Counted from the stretch's first letter, positions 1 to 7,175 are shown. The stretch: DNA of 11,454 nucleotides from DASPKS01 sp035628035 (GCA_035628035.1 DASPKS010000118.1:1-11454); one strand, 5' to 3'. Numbers and translations: made by a program. Notes: a model not told the origin generated them from the letters alone.

Positions 1-1394
1 CCGCCGGAGAGCTCGAGCTGGTCCGAGCTCGCCTCCGTGAGGGTGTACCCGAGGTCGACCGTCTTGTCCTCGTCGTCGACGGCGATGTCGGGGCCGGCCG
101 CCAGGCTCGTCTGGTCGAAGTAGTTCAGCGTGATGAGCTCGCGGACGCTCCGCTCGATGGCCTGCCGGCTGTACGTCTGGCCGGGGACCGTCCGCAGCTC
201 GCGGCGGATCACGTGGTCCTTCGTGCGGGTGTTGCCGGCGATCTCGACCTGCCCGAACTCGTACACGTCGCCCTCGACGATCTCGAAGAGGAGGTCGAGC
301 GAGTCGCCGGGGACCTCCGTGATCACGGGGCGGATCTCGAAGCGGAGGTAGCCGCGGTCGGTGTAGAGGCTGGCGACGTCGGTGTGCTGCTCGGTGTAGT
401 AGAGGTTCTGGTCGAGCTTCGAGGCGTCGTAGACGTCGCCGCGCTGGAAGCCGAGGGCCTGGCGGAGCTGCTCGTCGGTGAAGAGCGTGTTCCCCTCGAA
501 GTCCACGTGGCGCACGCGGTAGCGCGGCCCCTCTTCGACAGCGACCTCAACGACGACGCCGGCGCGCCCGTCCGGCGGGTCCACCACGTAGGCCGTGTCG
601 CGCACGACGCGGGCGCCGTAATACCCCCGGTTGTTGTAGAACTCGACGACGCGCTGGAGGTCCTCGTCGAGCTCCTCCTCGACGAACGTCTCGGCGCTCC
701 AGAACCGCCACCACCGCCGCTCGGGGGTGTTCTTGAGGCGGCGCCGGAGCGTCCGCTCGCTGAACGCCTCGTTCCCGGTGAAACGGACGTCGATGACTTC
801 GAGGCGCGGCCCCCGCGTGACGTCGAAGGTGAGCTCGACGCGGCCCTCGGCGTTCGTCGCCCGCTCCACCTCTACCGTCGGGCGGAGGTACCCCTTCTTC
901 CGGTAGTACTCCTGGATGCCGAGGACGGTGCGCTCGATGTCGGAGGGGCGGACGGGCCGCCCGCGCATGAGGGGGATCTGGGGCTCGAGGTCCTCGCGCG
1001 CGCTCCCGCTCACGCCCTCCAGCCGGTAGTCGGCGAGGCGCGGCTCCTCGACCACGCGGATGAGGAGGAACACCCCCTCGCCGGCCACGCGGTCGGCCAC
1101 CACCTCCACGTCGGAGAACTGCCCGAGCGCGTAGAGGTCGCGCACGGCCTCGGAGAAGGCGGCGTCGTAGGGGAGCGCCACGCGCTGGCCCACGCGGAGC
1201 CCGCTGGCCTGGAGCGCGTACGGCGCCATGTCCTCGCTCGCCCCCTCCACGTTGACGGCGAGCACCTCGTAGCGCGGGGCCTCCGGCTGGGCCATCGCCG
1301 GATGGGCGGTCACGACGAACAGCCCGGCGAGAACCCCGAGGGGCAACGCGAAGCGAAGCACCGGCAGGACGACCAGACGAGGAGCAGCGGGCAT
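1..1394 (-). CDS. bamA: BamA (Omp85), outer-membrane protein assembly factor; N-terminal part, cut by window edge
   Basis: BamA is the core of the machine that folds and inserts beta-barrel proteins into the outer membrane. The frame is open from an ATG at 1394 to the left edge, giving 464 complete codons. Residues 1-36 form a signal peptide (hydrophobic core around 8-30, ending PAMAQ). Five POTRA domains then follow at about 42-117, 118-196, 197-289, 290-375 and 376-455, each with the family pattern of a strand, a 'GN.(A/L)F'-type turn (FTGNEAF at 205-211, FEGNTLF at 299-305, IAGNTRT at 385-391) and a closing strand ending in EGP or EGD. The sequence stops at DQLELSGG, where the barrel should start, so the barrel lies outside the window. 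Between POTRA strands there is an aromatic run RRWWRFW (226-232), common in Bacteroidota BamA. It lies 176 bases downstream of uppS and probably has its own promoter. The identification is firm; the only open point is the exact start, where no ribosome-binding site helps. Confidence 0.95.
   Translation of the reverse strand, partial: MPAAPRLVVLPVLRFALPLGVLAGLFVVTAHPAMAQPEAPRYEVLAVNVEGASEDMAPYALQASGLRVGQRVALPYDAAFSEAVRDLYALGQFSDVEVVADRVAGEGVFLLIRVVEEPRLADYRLEGVSGSAREDLEPQIPLMRGRPVRPSDIERTVLGIQEYYRKKGYLRPTVEVERATNAEGRVELTFDVTRGPRLEVIDVRFTGNEAFSERTLRRRLKNTPERRWWRFWSAETFVEEELDEDLQRVVEFYNNRGYYGARVVRDTAYVVDPPDGRAGVVVEVAVEEGPRYRVRHVDFEGNTLFTDEQLRQALGFQRGDVYDASKLDQNLYYTEQHTDVASLYTDRGYLRFEIRPVITEVPGDSLDLLFEIVEGDVYEFGQVEIAGNTRTKDHVIRRELRTVPGQTYSRQAIERSVRELITLNYFDQTSLAAGPDIAVDDEDKTVDLGYTLTEASSDQLELSG
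1327..1358 (-). repeat. Signal-peptide-coding repeat, copy A (in bamA)
   Basis: Read on the minus strand, this 32-base stretch matches 5299-5330 on the plus strand at 29 of 32 positions: 12 identical, 2 different, 4 identical, 1 different, 13 identical. Here it codes for LRFALPLGVLA in the BamA signal peptide; copy B codes for LRFAGPFGVLA in the TPR protein. The two copies are in inverted orientation about 4 kb apart and enclose dxr, rseP and uppS. This could be common descent, gene conversion, or convergence under strong codon bias. Confidence 0.6.
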
Positions 1395-1407
1395 ACGGGG
1401 CGGGCAG

Positions 1408-1425
1408 GCCCCGGGAGGCCGGGGC
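1408..1425 (-). promoter_or_regulatory. GC-rich hairpin in the bamA mRNA leader
   Basis: The two arms (1419-1425 and 1408-1414 on the minus transcript) form a perfect 7-bp stem, GCCCCGG with CCGGGGC, around a 4-base loop. The stem ends 13 bases before the bamA ATG and begins 8 bases after the candidate -7 element, so it would lie at the very 5' end of the transcript. A 5'-terminal stem of this kind could stabilise the mRNA or limit translation. No T-run follows, so it is not an intrinsic terminator. Confidence 0.45.
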
Positions 1426-1433
1426 GGGACAGG

Positions 1434-1441
1434 AAAAGGTA
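1434..1441 (-). promoter_or_regulatory. Candidate Bacteroidota -7 promoter element for bamA
   Basis: On the minus strand this reads TACCTTTT, five of the six fixed positions of the Bacteroidota consensus TAnnTTTG. It ends 39 bases before the bamA ATG, which would give a leader of about 35 bases. No good TTTG -33 element is seen 19-21 bases upstream (the site reads CTGC), so the call is tentative. The same element, TACCTTTG, lies at nearly the same distance before the TPR gene at 5269. Confidence 0.4.
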
Positions 1442-1517
1442 ACGAGCGGGGAGGCCGATCCGCAGGGCTGAAGGGCGTCCCCGGCGCGGCTTCGCGGGTT
1501 CTGCATCGTCGCCGGAA

Positions 1518-1536
1518 GCGCCCCCACCGAGGGCGC
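1518..1536 (-). other. Hairpin in the uppS-bamA spacer
   Basis: The arms GCGCCC and GGGCGC form a 6-bp stem with a 7-base loop, starting about 35 bases past the uppS stop codon. Only TTCC follows, so it is not a classic terminator. It could be an mRNA 3'-end or processing structure for uppS, or chance in GC-rich DNA. Apart from this hairpin and the bamA promoter and leader, the 176-base spacer holds nothing recognisable. Confidence 0.25.
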
Positions 1537-1570
1537 CAACGGGAGGCCGGAGCGGTTTATTGCCGCGCGG

Positions 1571-2365
1571 CTAGGCGCCTGTCGGGGCAGCCTCGGGGAC
1601 GCGCCCGAAGCGGCGGTCCCGCCGCTGGTACGCGCGGATGGCCTCGTAGAGCGCGTCGCGGCGGAAGTCGGGCCAGAGCCGGTCCGAGACGAACAGCTCG
1701 GTGTAGGCTACCTGCCAGAGGAGGAAGTTCGAAACCCGCATCTCGCCGCCCGTGCGGATGAGGAGGTCGGGGTCGGGAAGGTCGGCCGAGGGGAGCGCGG
1801 CGGCGAAGGCGGCCTCGTCGAGGGCGGCGGGGTCGAGGGCCCCTGCGCGGGCGGCCTCGGCGAGCGTCCGCGCGGCCTCGACGATCTCCCACCTTCCGCT
1901 GTACGAGAGGGCGAGCGTGAGCGTCATCCGGCCGTTGTCGGCCGTCATCGCGATGGACTCCTCGAGCTCGGCACGCGGGCGGGCCGGGAGCCGCGAGAGG
2001 TCGCCGATGGCGCGGAGCCGGATGTCGTTCCGGTCGAGGCGCTCGGCCTCGCGGCGGAGCGTCCGCACGAGGAGCTCCATGAGCGCGGTGACCTCCGCCT
2101 TCGGGCGCTGCCAATTCTCCGTCGAGAACGTGTAGAGCGTGAGGTAACCGACGCCGAGCTGCGCGCACGCCTCCGTCACGTCGCGGACGGACTCGACGCC
2201 CTCGCGGTGGCCCATCACGCGGGTGCGCCCGCGGCGGCGCGCCCACCGCCCGTTCCCGTCCATGATGCACGCGATGTGGACGGGGAGCGCGCCCTCCCCC
2301 TTCAGGGCCTCCTGCGCGGCGGCGTCGGCTGCTGACTGCTTCTTCTCGGAGAGCTGGACGGGCAC
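1571..2365 (-). CDS. uppS: Undecaprenyl diphosphate synthase (cis-prenyltransferase)
   Basis: It condenses isopentenyl diphosphate onto farnesyl diphosphate to give the C55 lipid that carries peptidoglycan and surface-polymer precursors, and acts at the cytoplasmic membrane face. The protein has 264 residues, about the usual length. HIACIMDGNGRWA (30-42) holds the catalytic Asp (D36) and the diphosphate-binding loop. TLYTFSTENWQRP (76-88) is the substrate-binding signature. DPDLLIRTGGEMRVSNFLLW (198-217) and AYTEL (220-224) are the C-terminal conserved arginine/serine and glutamate motifs. The start is GTG at 2365, since the first in-frame ATG within the protein (M35) falls inside the catalytic motif. 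The 29 residues before the conserved core are charged and Ala-rich and may be partly untranslated. The gene lies 97 bases after rseP and 176 bases before bamA, all on the same strand. Family assignment is certain; product chain length is inferred from single-copy context. Confidence 0.95.
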   Translation of the reverse strand: MPVQLSEKKQSAADAAAQEALKGEGALPVHIACIMDGNGRWARRRGRTRVMGHREGVESVRDVTEACAQLGVGYLTLYTFSTENWQRPKAEVTALMELLVRTLRREAERLDRNDIRLRAIGDLSRLPARPRAELEESIAMTADNGRMTLTLALSYSGRWEIVEAARTLAEAARAGALDPAALDEAAFAAALPSADLPDPDLLIRTGGEMRVSNFLLWQVAYTELFVSDRLWPDFRRDALYEAIRAYQRRDRRFGRVPEAAPTGA

Positions 2366-2462
2366 GGGGGGTTTGGAGTTATCCGGTTTCCCTTCGGGGA
2401 GCTACGCTTTAAGGTTGCGGTGGGGCGCCCGCGGCGAGCAGCCCCCTGCAACCCGCGCACGC

Positions 2463-3854
2463 TCACCCGAACCACCGCACGGCGTCGTTAAAGATCACGA
2501 ACACCATGAACGCGAGGAGGAGGAGCATCCCCACCTGCTGCACGGCCATGCGCACCTTCAGCGAGGGCTCGCGCCGCGTGATCCCCTCGTACAGCAGGAA
2601 GACGAGGTGGCCGCCGTCGAGGACGGGGATCGGGAGCACGTTGAACACGGCCAGCGCGATGGAGAGCATGGCGACCATTTCCCAGAACCGCCGCCCGCCC
2701 TGGTCGGCGGCTTCCTTCGTCGCCTTCGCGATCATGAGCGGGCCGCCCACGTTGTCGCGGAGGTTCTCGCGCCCGGTGAAGAGCCGCCCGAAGAGGCTCA
2801 CGTACGTGCTCGTGAGCGCCCACGCGTTGTGCGTGCCGGCCGCGATGGCCTCGCCCAACGAGTAGTCGGTGTAGCGGACGCCGAGCGCGCCGGCGTCGTT
2901 GCCGATGCCGAGGAGGTACCCCTGCTCCCCGGCCGCGCGGGGAGTGGCCGGCCCCTGGTAGTAGGCCCACCCGTCGCGCCGGGTGAACGGCGGCGGGTCC
3001 TCCGCGGTGACGTTCGTCACGGGGCGCGCCCACTGGAGCTGGAGCGGCGCGCCATCGGAATTGCGGATCGCCCCCGTCATCTCGGTCCAGAACCGGACGG
3101 GCCGCCCGTCGATGGCGACGATGCGGTCACCCGCGCGGAGCCCCGCCTCCTCGGCGGGCGAGCCGGGCTGGACGGCGCCGACGACGGCCGGCAGGATCTC
3201 GATCCCCAGCCCCTCACCCTGGTTGAGCCGCGCGGTGAGGCGCTCGGGGCCGGTGAGCGTGAGCCGCTGCGCGCCGCGCTCGACGTCGAGCGTGAGCCGG
3301 TCGGCCGCGAGGTTCTCGATGCGATAGAGGTCGTCGAACCGCTCGAGCGGCTCCCCGTTCACGCCCACGATGCGGTCGCCCGTGCGGAGCCCCATCTCGG
3401 CGGCGATGGAGCCCGGCTCGACGTGGACGCCGCGCACGTTCTCGGCCGGCACGTACGCCTCGCCGTAGGCGAGCGCGAGCCCGATGAAGACGAGGAACGC
3501 GAGGATGAGGTTGAACACGACGCCCCCGCTGATCACAACCATCCGCTGCCACACCGGCTTCGCGCGGAACTCGTCGGGCGCCGGTTCGCTTTGGGCGAAG
3601 GAGGCGTCGAGGCTCTCATCCACCATCCCGGCGATCTTGACGTAGCCGCCGAGGGGAACCGCGCCGAGCCGGTACTCCGTATCGCCGACCTTCTTCCGAA
3701 TGATGACCGGGGGGAAGCCAATGGAGAACGCGTCTACGCGCATCCCGAACAGGCGCGCCGCCAAGAAGTGCCCCAGCTCGTGGACGAACACGAGGATGCT
3801 GAGGGCGAGGGCGAACCAGAAGAGGTAGGGGAGGATGTTGAGGATCGCGTCCAT
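2463..3854 (-). CDS. rseP: RseP-type intramembrane zinc metalloprotease (site-2 protease, M50)
   Basis: It cuts single-pass membrane proteins within the bilayer. In E. coli it releases sigma-E from its anti-sigma factor and clears leftover signal peptides; the Bacteroidota substrate is not known from this sequence. The protein has 463 residues. The first membrane helix carries the zinc-binding HELGH (25-29). FSIGFPP (43-49) and PLGGYVKI (67-74) follow as expected. A second helix covers about 105-130 (VISGGVVFNLILAF). Two PDZ domains lie at about 141-210 and 222-285, each with a GLRxGDRIV turn. The third catalytic motif, NVLPIPVLDGGH (405-416), supplies the zinc-ligand Asp, and a last helix covers about 438-457. 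All catalytic residues are present. The start is ATG at 3854. It sits 99 bases after dxr, without the cdsA gene that comes between them in E. coli. Confidence 0.95.
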   Translation of the reverse strand: MDAILNILPYLFWFALALSILVFVHELGHFLAARLFGMRVDAFSIGFPPVIIRKKVGDTEYRLGAVPLGGYVKIAGMVDESLDASFAQSEPAPDEFRAKPVWQRMVVISGGVVFNLILAFLVFIGLALAYGEAYVPAENVRGVHVEPGSIAAEMGLRTGDRIVGVNGEPLERFDDLYRIENLAADRLTLDVERGAQRLTLTGPERLTARLNQGEGLGIEILPAVVGAVQPGSPAEEAGLRAGDRIVAIDGRPVRFWTEMTGAIRNSDGAPLQLQWARPVTNVTAEDPPPFTRRDGWAYYQGPATPRAAGEQGYLLGIGNDAGALGVRYTDYSLGEAIAAGTHNAWALTSTYVSLFGRLFTGRENLRDNVGGPLMIAKATKEAADQGGRRFWEMVAMLSIALAVFNVLPIPVLDGGHLVFLLYEGITRREPSLKVRMAVQQVGMLLLLAFMVFVIFNDAVRWFG

Positions 3855-3906
3855 GCGGGCGGCGGGGGTGAGCGCCGGGGCGGTGTAGCGTCAGCGGGGA
3901 TCAACG

Positions 3907-3937
3907 GTACGGCGCGGGGCGCCCGTTCCGTACGGGC
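3907..3937 (-). other. Two mutually exclusive hairpins in the dxr-rseP spacer
   Basis: One stem pairs GCCCGT (3921-3926) with ACGGGC (3932-3937) around a 5-base loop. The other pairs GTACGG (3907-3912) with CCGTAC (3928-3933) around 15 bases. They share 3928-3933 as loop and arm, so only one can form at a time. The site lies 16 bases past the dxr stop and about 50 bases before rseP. No T-run follows, so simple intrinsic termination is unlikely; partial attenuation or mRNA processing between the two genes is possible, as is chance. Confidence 0.3.
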
Positions 3938-3953
3938 AAACAATTCACGGGGT

Positions 3954-5162
3954 TCAGGAGGCCAGCGCGCCCGCCCTTACTTCGACGGCCGCGCGGGCCG
4001 CCGCGTCGGCCGCAGCCAGGGTGTCGAGGTCGTCGGCGTCGCCCGGCGGGGTCTCCCCCAGCGCCGCTTCGATGAGGCGGGGGATGTCGGTGAACCGCGC
4101 GTACCCCTGGAGGAAGAGGGCGACGGCCGCTTCGTTCGCGGCGTTGAGCACGGCCGGGGCGAGTCCGCCCTGGCGGAGCGCATCGTAGGCCAGCCCGAGG
4201 CACGGGAAGCGCGCCGGGTCCGGGGGCTCGAAGTCGAGCCGCGAGAGGGTGCGCCAGTCCACCCGCGCGTGGGGGGCGGGCCAGCGGTCCGGAAACGAGA
4301 GGGCGTACTGGATCGGCACCTTCATGTCGGGCACGCCGAGCTGCGCCTTCGTGGACCCGTCGCGGAACGTGACGAGCGAGTGGATGATGGACTGCGGGTG
4401 GAGGACGACCTCGATCTGCTCGGGGGCGACGCCGAACAGCCAGTGCGCCTCGATCACCTCCAGCCCCTTGTTCATCATCGTCGCCGAGTCGACGGTGATC
4501 TTGGCGCCCATCGACCAGTTGGGGTGCGCGAGGGCCTCGGACGGCGTGATGTCGTTGAACGTCTCCGTTGGGCGGAGTCGGAACGGACCGCCGGAGGCGG
4601 TAAGGTGGAGCGTCTCGATGGCGCCGGTGTCCTCGCCCACGAGGCACTGGAAGAGCGCCGAGTGCTCGGAGTCGATGGGGAGCAGCACGGTCTCGGCCTC
4701 GCGCACGAGCCGCTCGACGAGGGCGCCGGCCACGACGAGCGCCTCCTTGTTGGCGAGGGCGATGGTCTTCCCCGCCCGGATGGCCGCGAGCGTCGGCCGC
4801 AGACCCGCAAAGCCAATGACGGCGGCTACGACAGTCTCGACGGCGTCGAGGGTGGCCGCCTCCGCGAGCCCCTCCTCCCCTGCCACCACCCGAATGCCGG
4901 TGCCGGCCAGCGCGTCCTTTAGCGGCGCATACCCCCGTCCGTCGGCGATGGCCACGAGGTCGGGGCAAAACACGCGCGCCTGCTCGGCCAGCCCCTCCCA
5001 GTTCCCGTTCGCCGTGAGCGCACACACGCGGAGGCGCTCGGGGAAGAGGCGTGCCACCTCCAGCGTCTGCGTGCCGATGGAGCCCGTCGCGCCGAGGAGG
5101 GCCAGCCCGCGCGGCAGGGCATCGGAAGCGCGAACGGGGAACCGGCGGAGGGAAGGAAGCAT
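3954..5162 (-). CDS. dxr: 1-deoxy-D-xylulose 5-phosphate reductoisomerase (MEP pathway)
   Basis: Dxr rearranges and reduces DXP to 2-C-methyl-D-erythritol 4-phosphate with NADPH and a divalent metal, the first committed step of the non-mevalonate isoprenoid pathway; it is cytoplasmic. The protein has 402 residues, close to the usual 390-400. LLGATGSIGTQTL (22-34) is the NADPH-binding loop, and ALANKEALV (135-143) is the nucleotide/linker motif. PIDSEHSA (162-169) gives the metal ligands D164 and E166, and SATMMNKGLEVIEAHWLF (226-243) gives the third, E235. HPQSIIHS (255-262) and LGVPDMKVPIQYAL (275-288) complete the active-site region. The frame is open further upstream to 5396, but that part overlaps the divergent TPR gene and is Arg/Pro-rich, so the ATG at 5162 is chosen; it leaves 20 residues before the conserved core. 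It is the first gene of the minus-strand run and feeds the same pathway as uppS downstream. Confidence 0.95.
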   Translation of the reverse strand: MLPSLRRFPVRASDALPRGLALLGATGSIGTQTLEVARLFPERLRVCALTANGNWEGLAEQARVFCPDLVAIADGRGYAPLKDALAGTGIRVVAGEEGLAEAATLDAVETVVAAVIGFAGLRPTLAAIRAGKTIALANKEALVVAGALVERLVREAETVLLPIDSEHSALFQCLVGEDTGAIETLHLTASGGPFRLRPTETFNDITPSEALAHPNWSMGAKITVDSATMMNKGLEVIEAHWLFGVAPEQIEVVLHPQSIIHSLVTFRDGSTKAQLGVPDMKVPIQYALSFPDRWPAPHARVDWRTLSRLDFEPPDPARFPCLGLAYDALRQGGLAPAVLNAANEAAVALFLQGYARFTDIPRLIEAALGETPPGDADDLDTLAAADAAARAAVEVRAGALAS

Positions 5163-5196
5163 CCGTCGTCGGGCGGGAAGGGCGGCAATACGGGCC

Positions 5197-5228
5197 TTTC
5201 GGGGCCGTTGTTCTACAAGATACCTTTG
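5197..5228 (+). promoter_or_regulatory. Candidate Bacteroidota promoter for the TPR operon
   Basis: TACCTTTG at 5221-5228 matches the Bacteroidota -7 consensus TAnnTTTG at every fixed position. TTTC at 5197-5200 lies exactly 20 bases upstream and matches the -33 TTTG at three of four bases; the usual spacer is 19-21 bases. Transcription would start near 5233, giving a leader of about 36 bases before the ATG at 5269. This is the best promoter candidate in the window. For the divergent dxr gene only a weak match is seen (TATCTTGT on the minus strand at 5222-5215), without a -33 partner. Confidence 0.6.
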
Positions 5229-5232
5229 GGCC

Positions 5233-5257
5233 GGCCCGGCGACGGTCGTCGCGGGCC
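5233..5257 (+). promoter_or_regulatory. Strong hairpin in the TPR-gene leader
   Basis: GGCCC (5233-5237) pairs with GGGCC (5253-5257), and GCGAC (5239-5243) pairs with GTCGC (5248-5252), around the loop GGTC with a single bulged G at 5238: ten base pairs, nine of them G-C. It starts about where transcription is predicted to start and ends 11 bases before the ATG, so it would be a 5'-terminal stem-loop. The 10-base palindrome GGGCCGGCCC at 5228-5237 overlaps its left arm and the end of the -7 element and could be an operator. No T-run follows. Confidence 0.45.
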
Positions 5258-5268
5258 CTCCCACCTCA

Positions 5269-7173
5269 ATGCGCGGCCTCCTCGTCCTGCTCTTCGCCCT
5301 TCGCTTCGCGGGGCCCTTCGGGGTTCTCGCGATCCCCGCGGCGGGGGCCCAGCCGACGGTGCCGGGGCGGCCCGGACTCGCCGACACGACGAGCACGGCG
5401 GGCCGCTTCCAACTGGCGGAGCGCTACCTCCAGGCGGGCCAGACCGACCGCGCCATCGCGCTCCTCGAAGACCTCCACGCAGCGGAGCCGAACGCCCCCG
5501 CCGTCGTTGCCAAGCTCCGCGAGGCCTACGCCGCCGGCCGCCGGTTCGACGACCTCGTCCGCCTCGCCGAGGAGCAGCTTCGCCGGTCCGGACCCTCCCC
5601 TTCCCTCCTCGCCGAGCGCGGCGCCGCGCTCTACCAGGCCGGGCGTGGCGAGGAAGCCGAGCGCGCGTGGGCCGACGCCATGGCCCTCGCCCCACAGGCG
5701 GAGCTCACGTACCGCGTGGTGTCGACGGCCATCGGGCAGGTCCGGCTCTACGACCGCGCCGCCGACGTCCTCCGCGCCGGCCGCACCACGCTCGGCGACT
5801 CCACGCTCTTCCGCGCGGAGGTCGCTCACCTCTTCGTCCTCGCCGGCGACCCCGCCCGCGCCATCGAGGAGTACCTCGCCGATCTCGCCCAGCGCCCCGA
5901 TGCGCTCCCTTCGGTGCAGGCCCGCCTCGTACGCCTCCTCGAGCAGGAAGGGGCGGCGGAGATCCTGGCGGTCGCCGTCGAGCGGGCCGTCCGGCGCGAC
6001 CCGTTGAACCGGGCGTACCGCGAGCTGTCGGCCTGGCTCGCGCTTGAGCGGCGCGACTACCGCGCCGCGCTCGACGCCCACACCGCCATCGACCGCCTCG
6101 AAGGCGAGCAGGGCCAGAGCCTCTTTTCTTTTGCCGAGGCCGCCGTTGCAGCGGGCGCGCTCGAAGAAGCCGAGCGCGCGTACGTGCTCATCCTGGAGCG
6201 CCACCCGAACGGCCCGATGGCGCCGCTGGCCCTCTTCGGGCGGGCCGCGCTCGCCCAGCGCCGCGCGGAGGCCGCAGGCGAGACCGCCTTCGACGCGCAG
6301 GGGCAGCCCCTCCCCACGCCGCTCTACGACGCGGCGCTCGCGGGCTTCCGCACGTTCGCCGAGGAGCACGCCCACCTTCCGCAGGCGGCCGGGGCCCTCC
6401 GCCACGCTGCCGAGATCGAGCGGACCGTCTTCCGTCGCCACGCCGAGGCCGAGACGCTCCTCCAGCAGATTGCGGGGAGGAGCGGTGACCCCGGCGCCGA
6501 CGCCCGCGCGCGGCTCGACCTCGGCGCGCTCGCCGTCCAGCGCGGCGACCTCGCGGCGGCCCGCGCCGCCTACGCCCACGTCGAAGAGACGCTCCGCATC
6601 GGGCCCTTCGCCGAGGAGGCCCGGTTCGAACTAGCGCTGCTCGACTTCTACGCGGGCGACTTCGCCTCTGCCCTCGCCCGCGTGGAGGCGATGAACGAGA
6701 ACACCGCGACGAACGTGGCCAACGACGCCATCGCGCTCAAGGTGATGCTCCGCGAGCATGAGGGGCCGGACTCCACGTCCACCTCCCTCCGCGCCTACGC
6801 CCGCGCCGCGCTGCTTCACCGCCAGGGCCGCCCGGCCGAATCTCTCACGGCGCTCGACAGCCTCCTCGCCGTGGCCGCGCAGCACCCCGTCGCCGACGAG
6901 GCCGCGTTCCTCCGGGCGCAGGCCCTACGGACCCTCGGCCGCCCGCAGGAAGCCCTCGCCGACCTCGCGGCCTTCCCCGAGCGCTACCCGCTGTCGTACC
7001 TCGTCGAGCGGGCCGCCTTCCTGCGCGGCGAGCTCTTCGAGACCGCGCTCAACGACCCCGCCGCCGCCGTCCAGGCGTACACCGACCTCCTCGCCCGCTT
7101 CCCCGGCTCCCTCCTCGCCGCCGAGGCCCGCGCGCGCATCCGCCGCCTCCGCGGCGACCGACCGCCCGGCTGA
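5269..7173 (+). CDS. Exported tetratricopeptide-repeat protein
   Basis: The 634-residue product begins with a signal peptide (hydrophobic stretch about 3-24, cleavage likely after AAGAQ near residue 28) and is otherwise helical TPR repeats, so it is expected in the periplasm as a scaffold for protein contacts. Clear TPR-like units include QLAERYLQAGQTDRAIALLE (48-67), LAERGAALYQAGRGEEAERA (114-133), VAHLFVLAGDPARAIEEYLA (185-204), FAEAAVAAGALEEAERAYVL (288-307), LDLGALAVQRGDLAAARAAY (416-435) and ARAALLHRQGRPAESLTALD (511-530); the last unit ends near 610. No catalytic domain, transmembrane helix or lipobox is seen. The start is ATG at 5269, because the frame upstream overlaps dxr antisense and lacks a signal peptide. 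The next gene begins two bases after its stop, so the two are almost surely co-transcribed and may work together. It could resemble the CpoB/BamD-like TPR proteins in role, but the sequence does not settle this. Confidence 0.85.
   Translation: MRGLLVLLFALRFAGPFGVLAIPAAGAQPTVPGRPGLADTTSTAGRFQLAERYLQAGQTDRAIALLEDLHAAEPNAPAVVAKLREAYAAGRRFDDLVRLAEEQLRRSGPSPSLLAERGAALYQAGRGEEAERAWADAMALAPQAELTYRVVSTAIGQVRLYDRAADVLRAGRTTLGDSTLFRAEVAHLFVLAGDPARAIEEYLADLAQRPDALPSVQARLVRLLEQEGAAEILAVAVERAVRRDPLNRAYRELSAWLALERRDYRAALDAHTAIDRLEGEQGQSLFSFAEAAVAAGALEEAERAYVLILERHPNGPMAPLALFGRAALAQRRAEAAGETAFDAQGQPLPTPLYDAALAGFRTFAEEHAHLPQAAGALRHAAEIERTVFRRHAEAETLLQQIAGRSGDPGADARARLDLGALAVQRGDLAAARAAYAHVEETLRIGPFAEEARFELALLDFYAGDFASALARVEAMNENTATNVANDAIALKVMLREHEGPDSTSTSLRAYARAALLHRQGRPAESLTALDSLLAVAAQHPVADEAAFLRAQALRTLGRPQEALADLAAFPERYPLSYLVERAAFLRGELFETALNDPAAAVQAYTDLLARFPGSLLAAEARARIRRLRGDRPPG
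5299..5330 (+). repeat. Signal-peptide-coding repeat, copy B (in the TPR gene)
   Basis: This is the inverted partner of 1327-1358 in bamA, identical at 29 of 32 bases. It codes for LRFAGPFGVLA in the hydrophobic part of the TPR protein's signal peptide, against LRFALPLGVLA in BamA. In each gene it begins some 30-36 bases after the ATG. Confidence 0.6.
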
Positions 7174-7175
7174 CC

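Noticed and set aside
213..1442. A 409-codon plus-strand frame opposite bamA
   Set aside because: Its repetitive Val/Glu/Ala/Asp-rich composition is the mirror of bamA codons; bamA has five clear POTRA domains.
547..1539. A 330-codon minus-strand frame overlapping the start of bamA in another frame
   Set aside because: The translation is Arg/Pro/Gly-rich low-complexity sequence, as expected from a shifted frame of a GC-rich gene.
2223..4922. A very long open frame (899 codons) on the plus strand, opposite uppS, rseP and dxr
   Set aside because: It is antisense to three firmly identified genes, is rich in Arg, Glu, His and Pro with no domain pattern, and arises because high-GC codons leave few stops on the other strand.
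5215..5222. TATCTTGT on the minus strand as a promoter for dxr
   Set aside because: It matches only part of TAnnTTTG and lacks a -33 partner; dxr must have a promoter nearby, but this one is not convincing.
5266..6579. A 437-codon minus-strand frame opposite the TPR gene
   Set aside because: It is a shadow of the TPR repeats and shows no recognisable domain; the sense frame has a signal peptide and regular TPR units.
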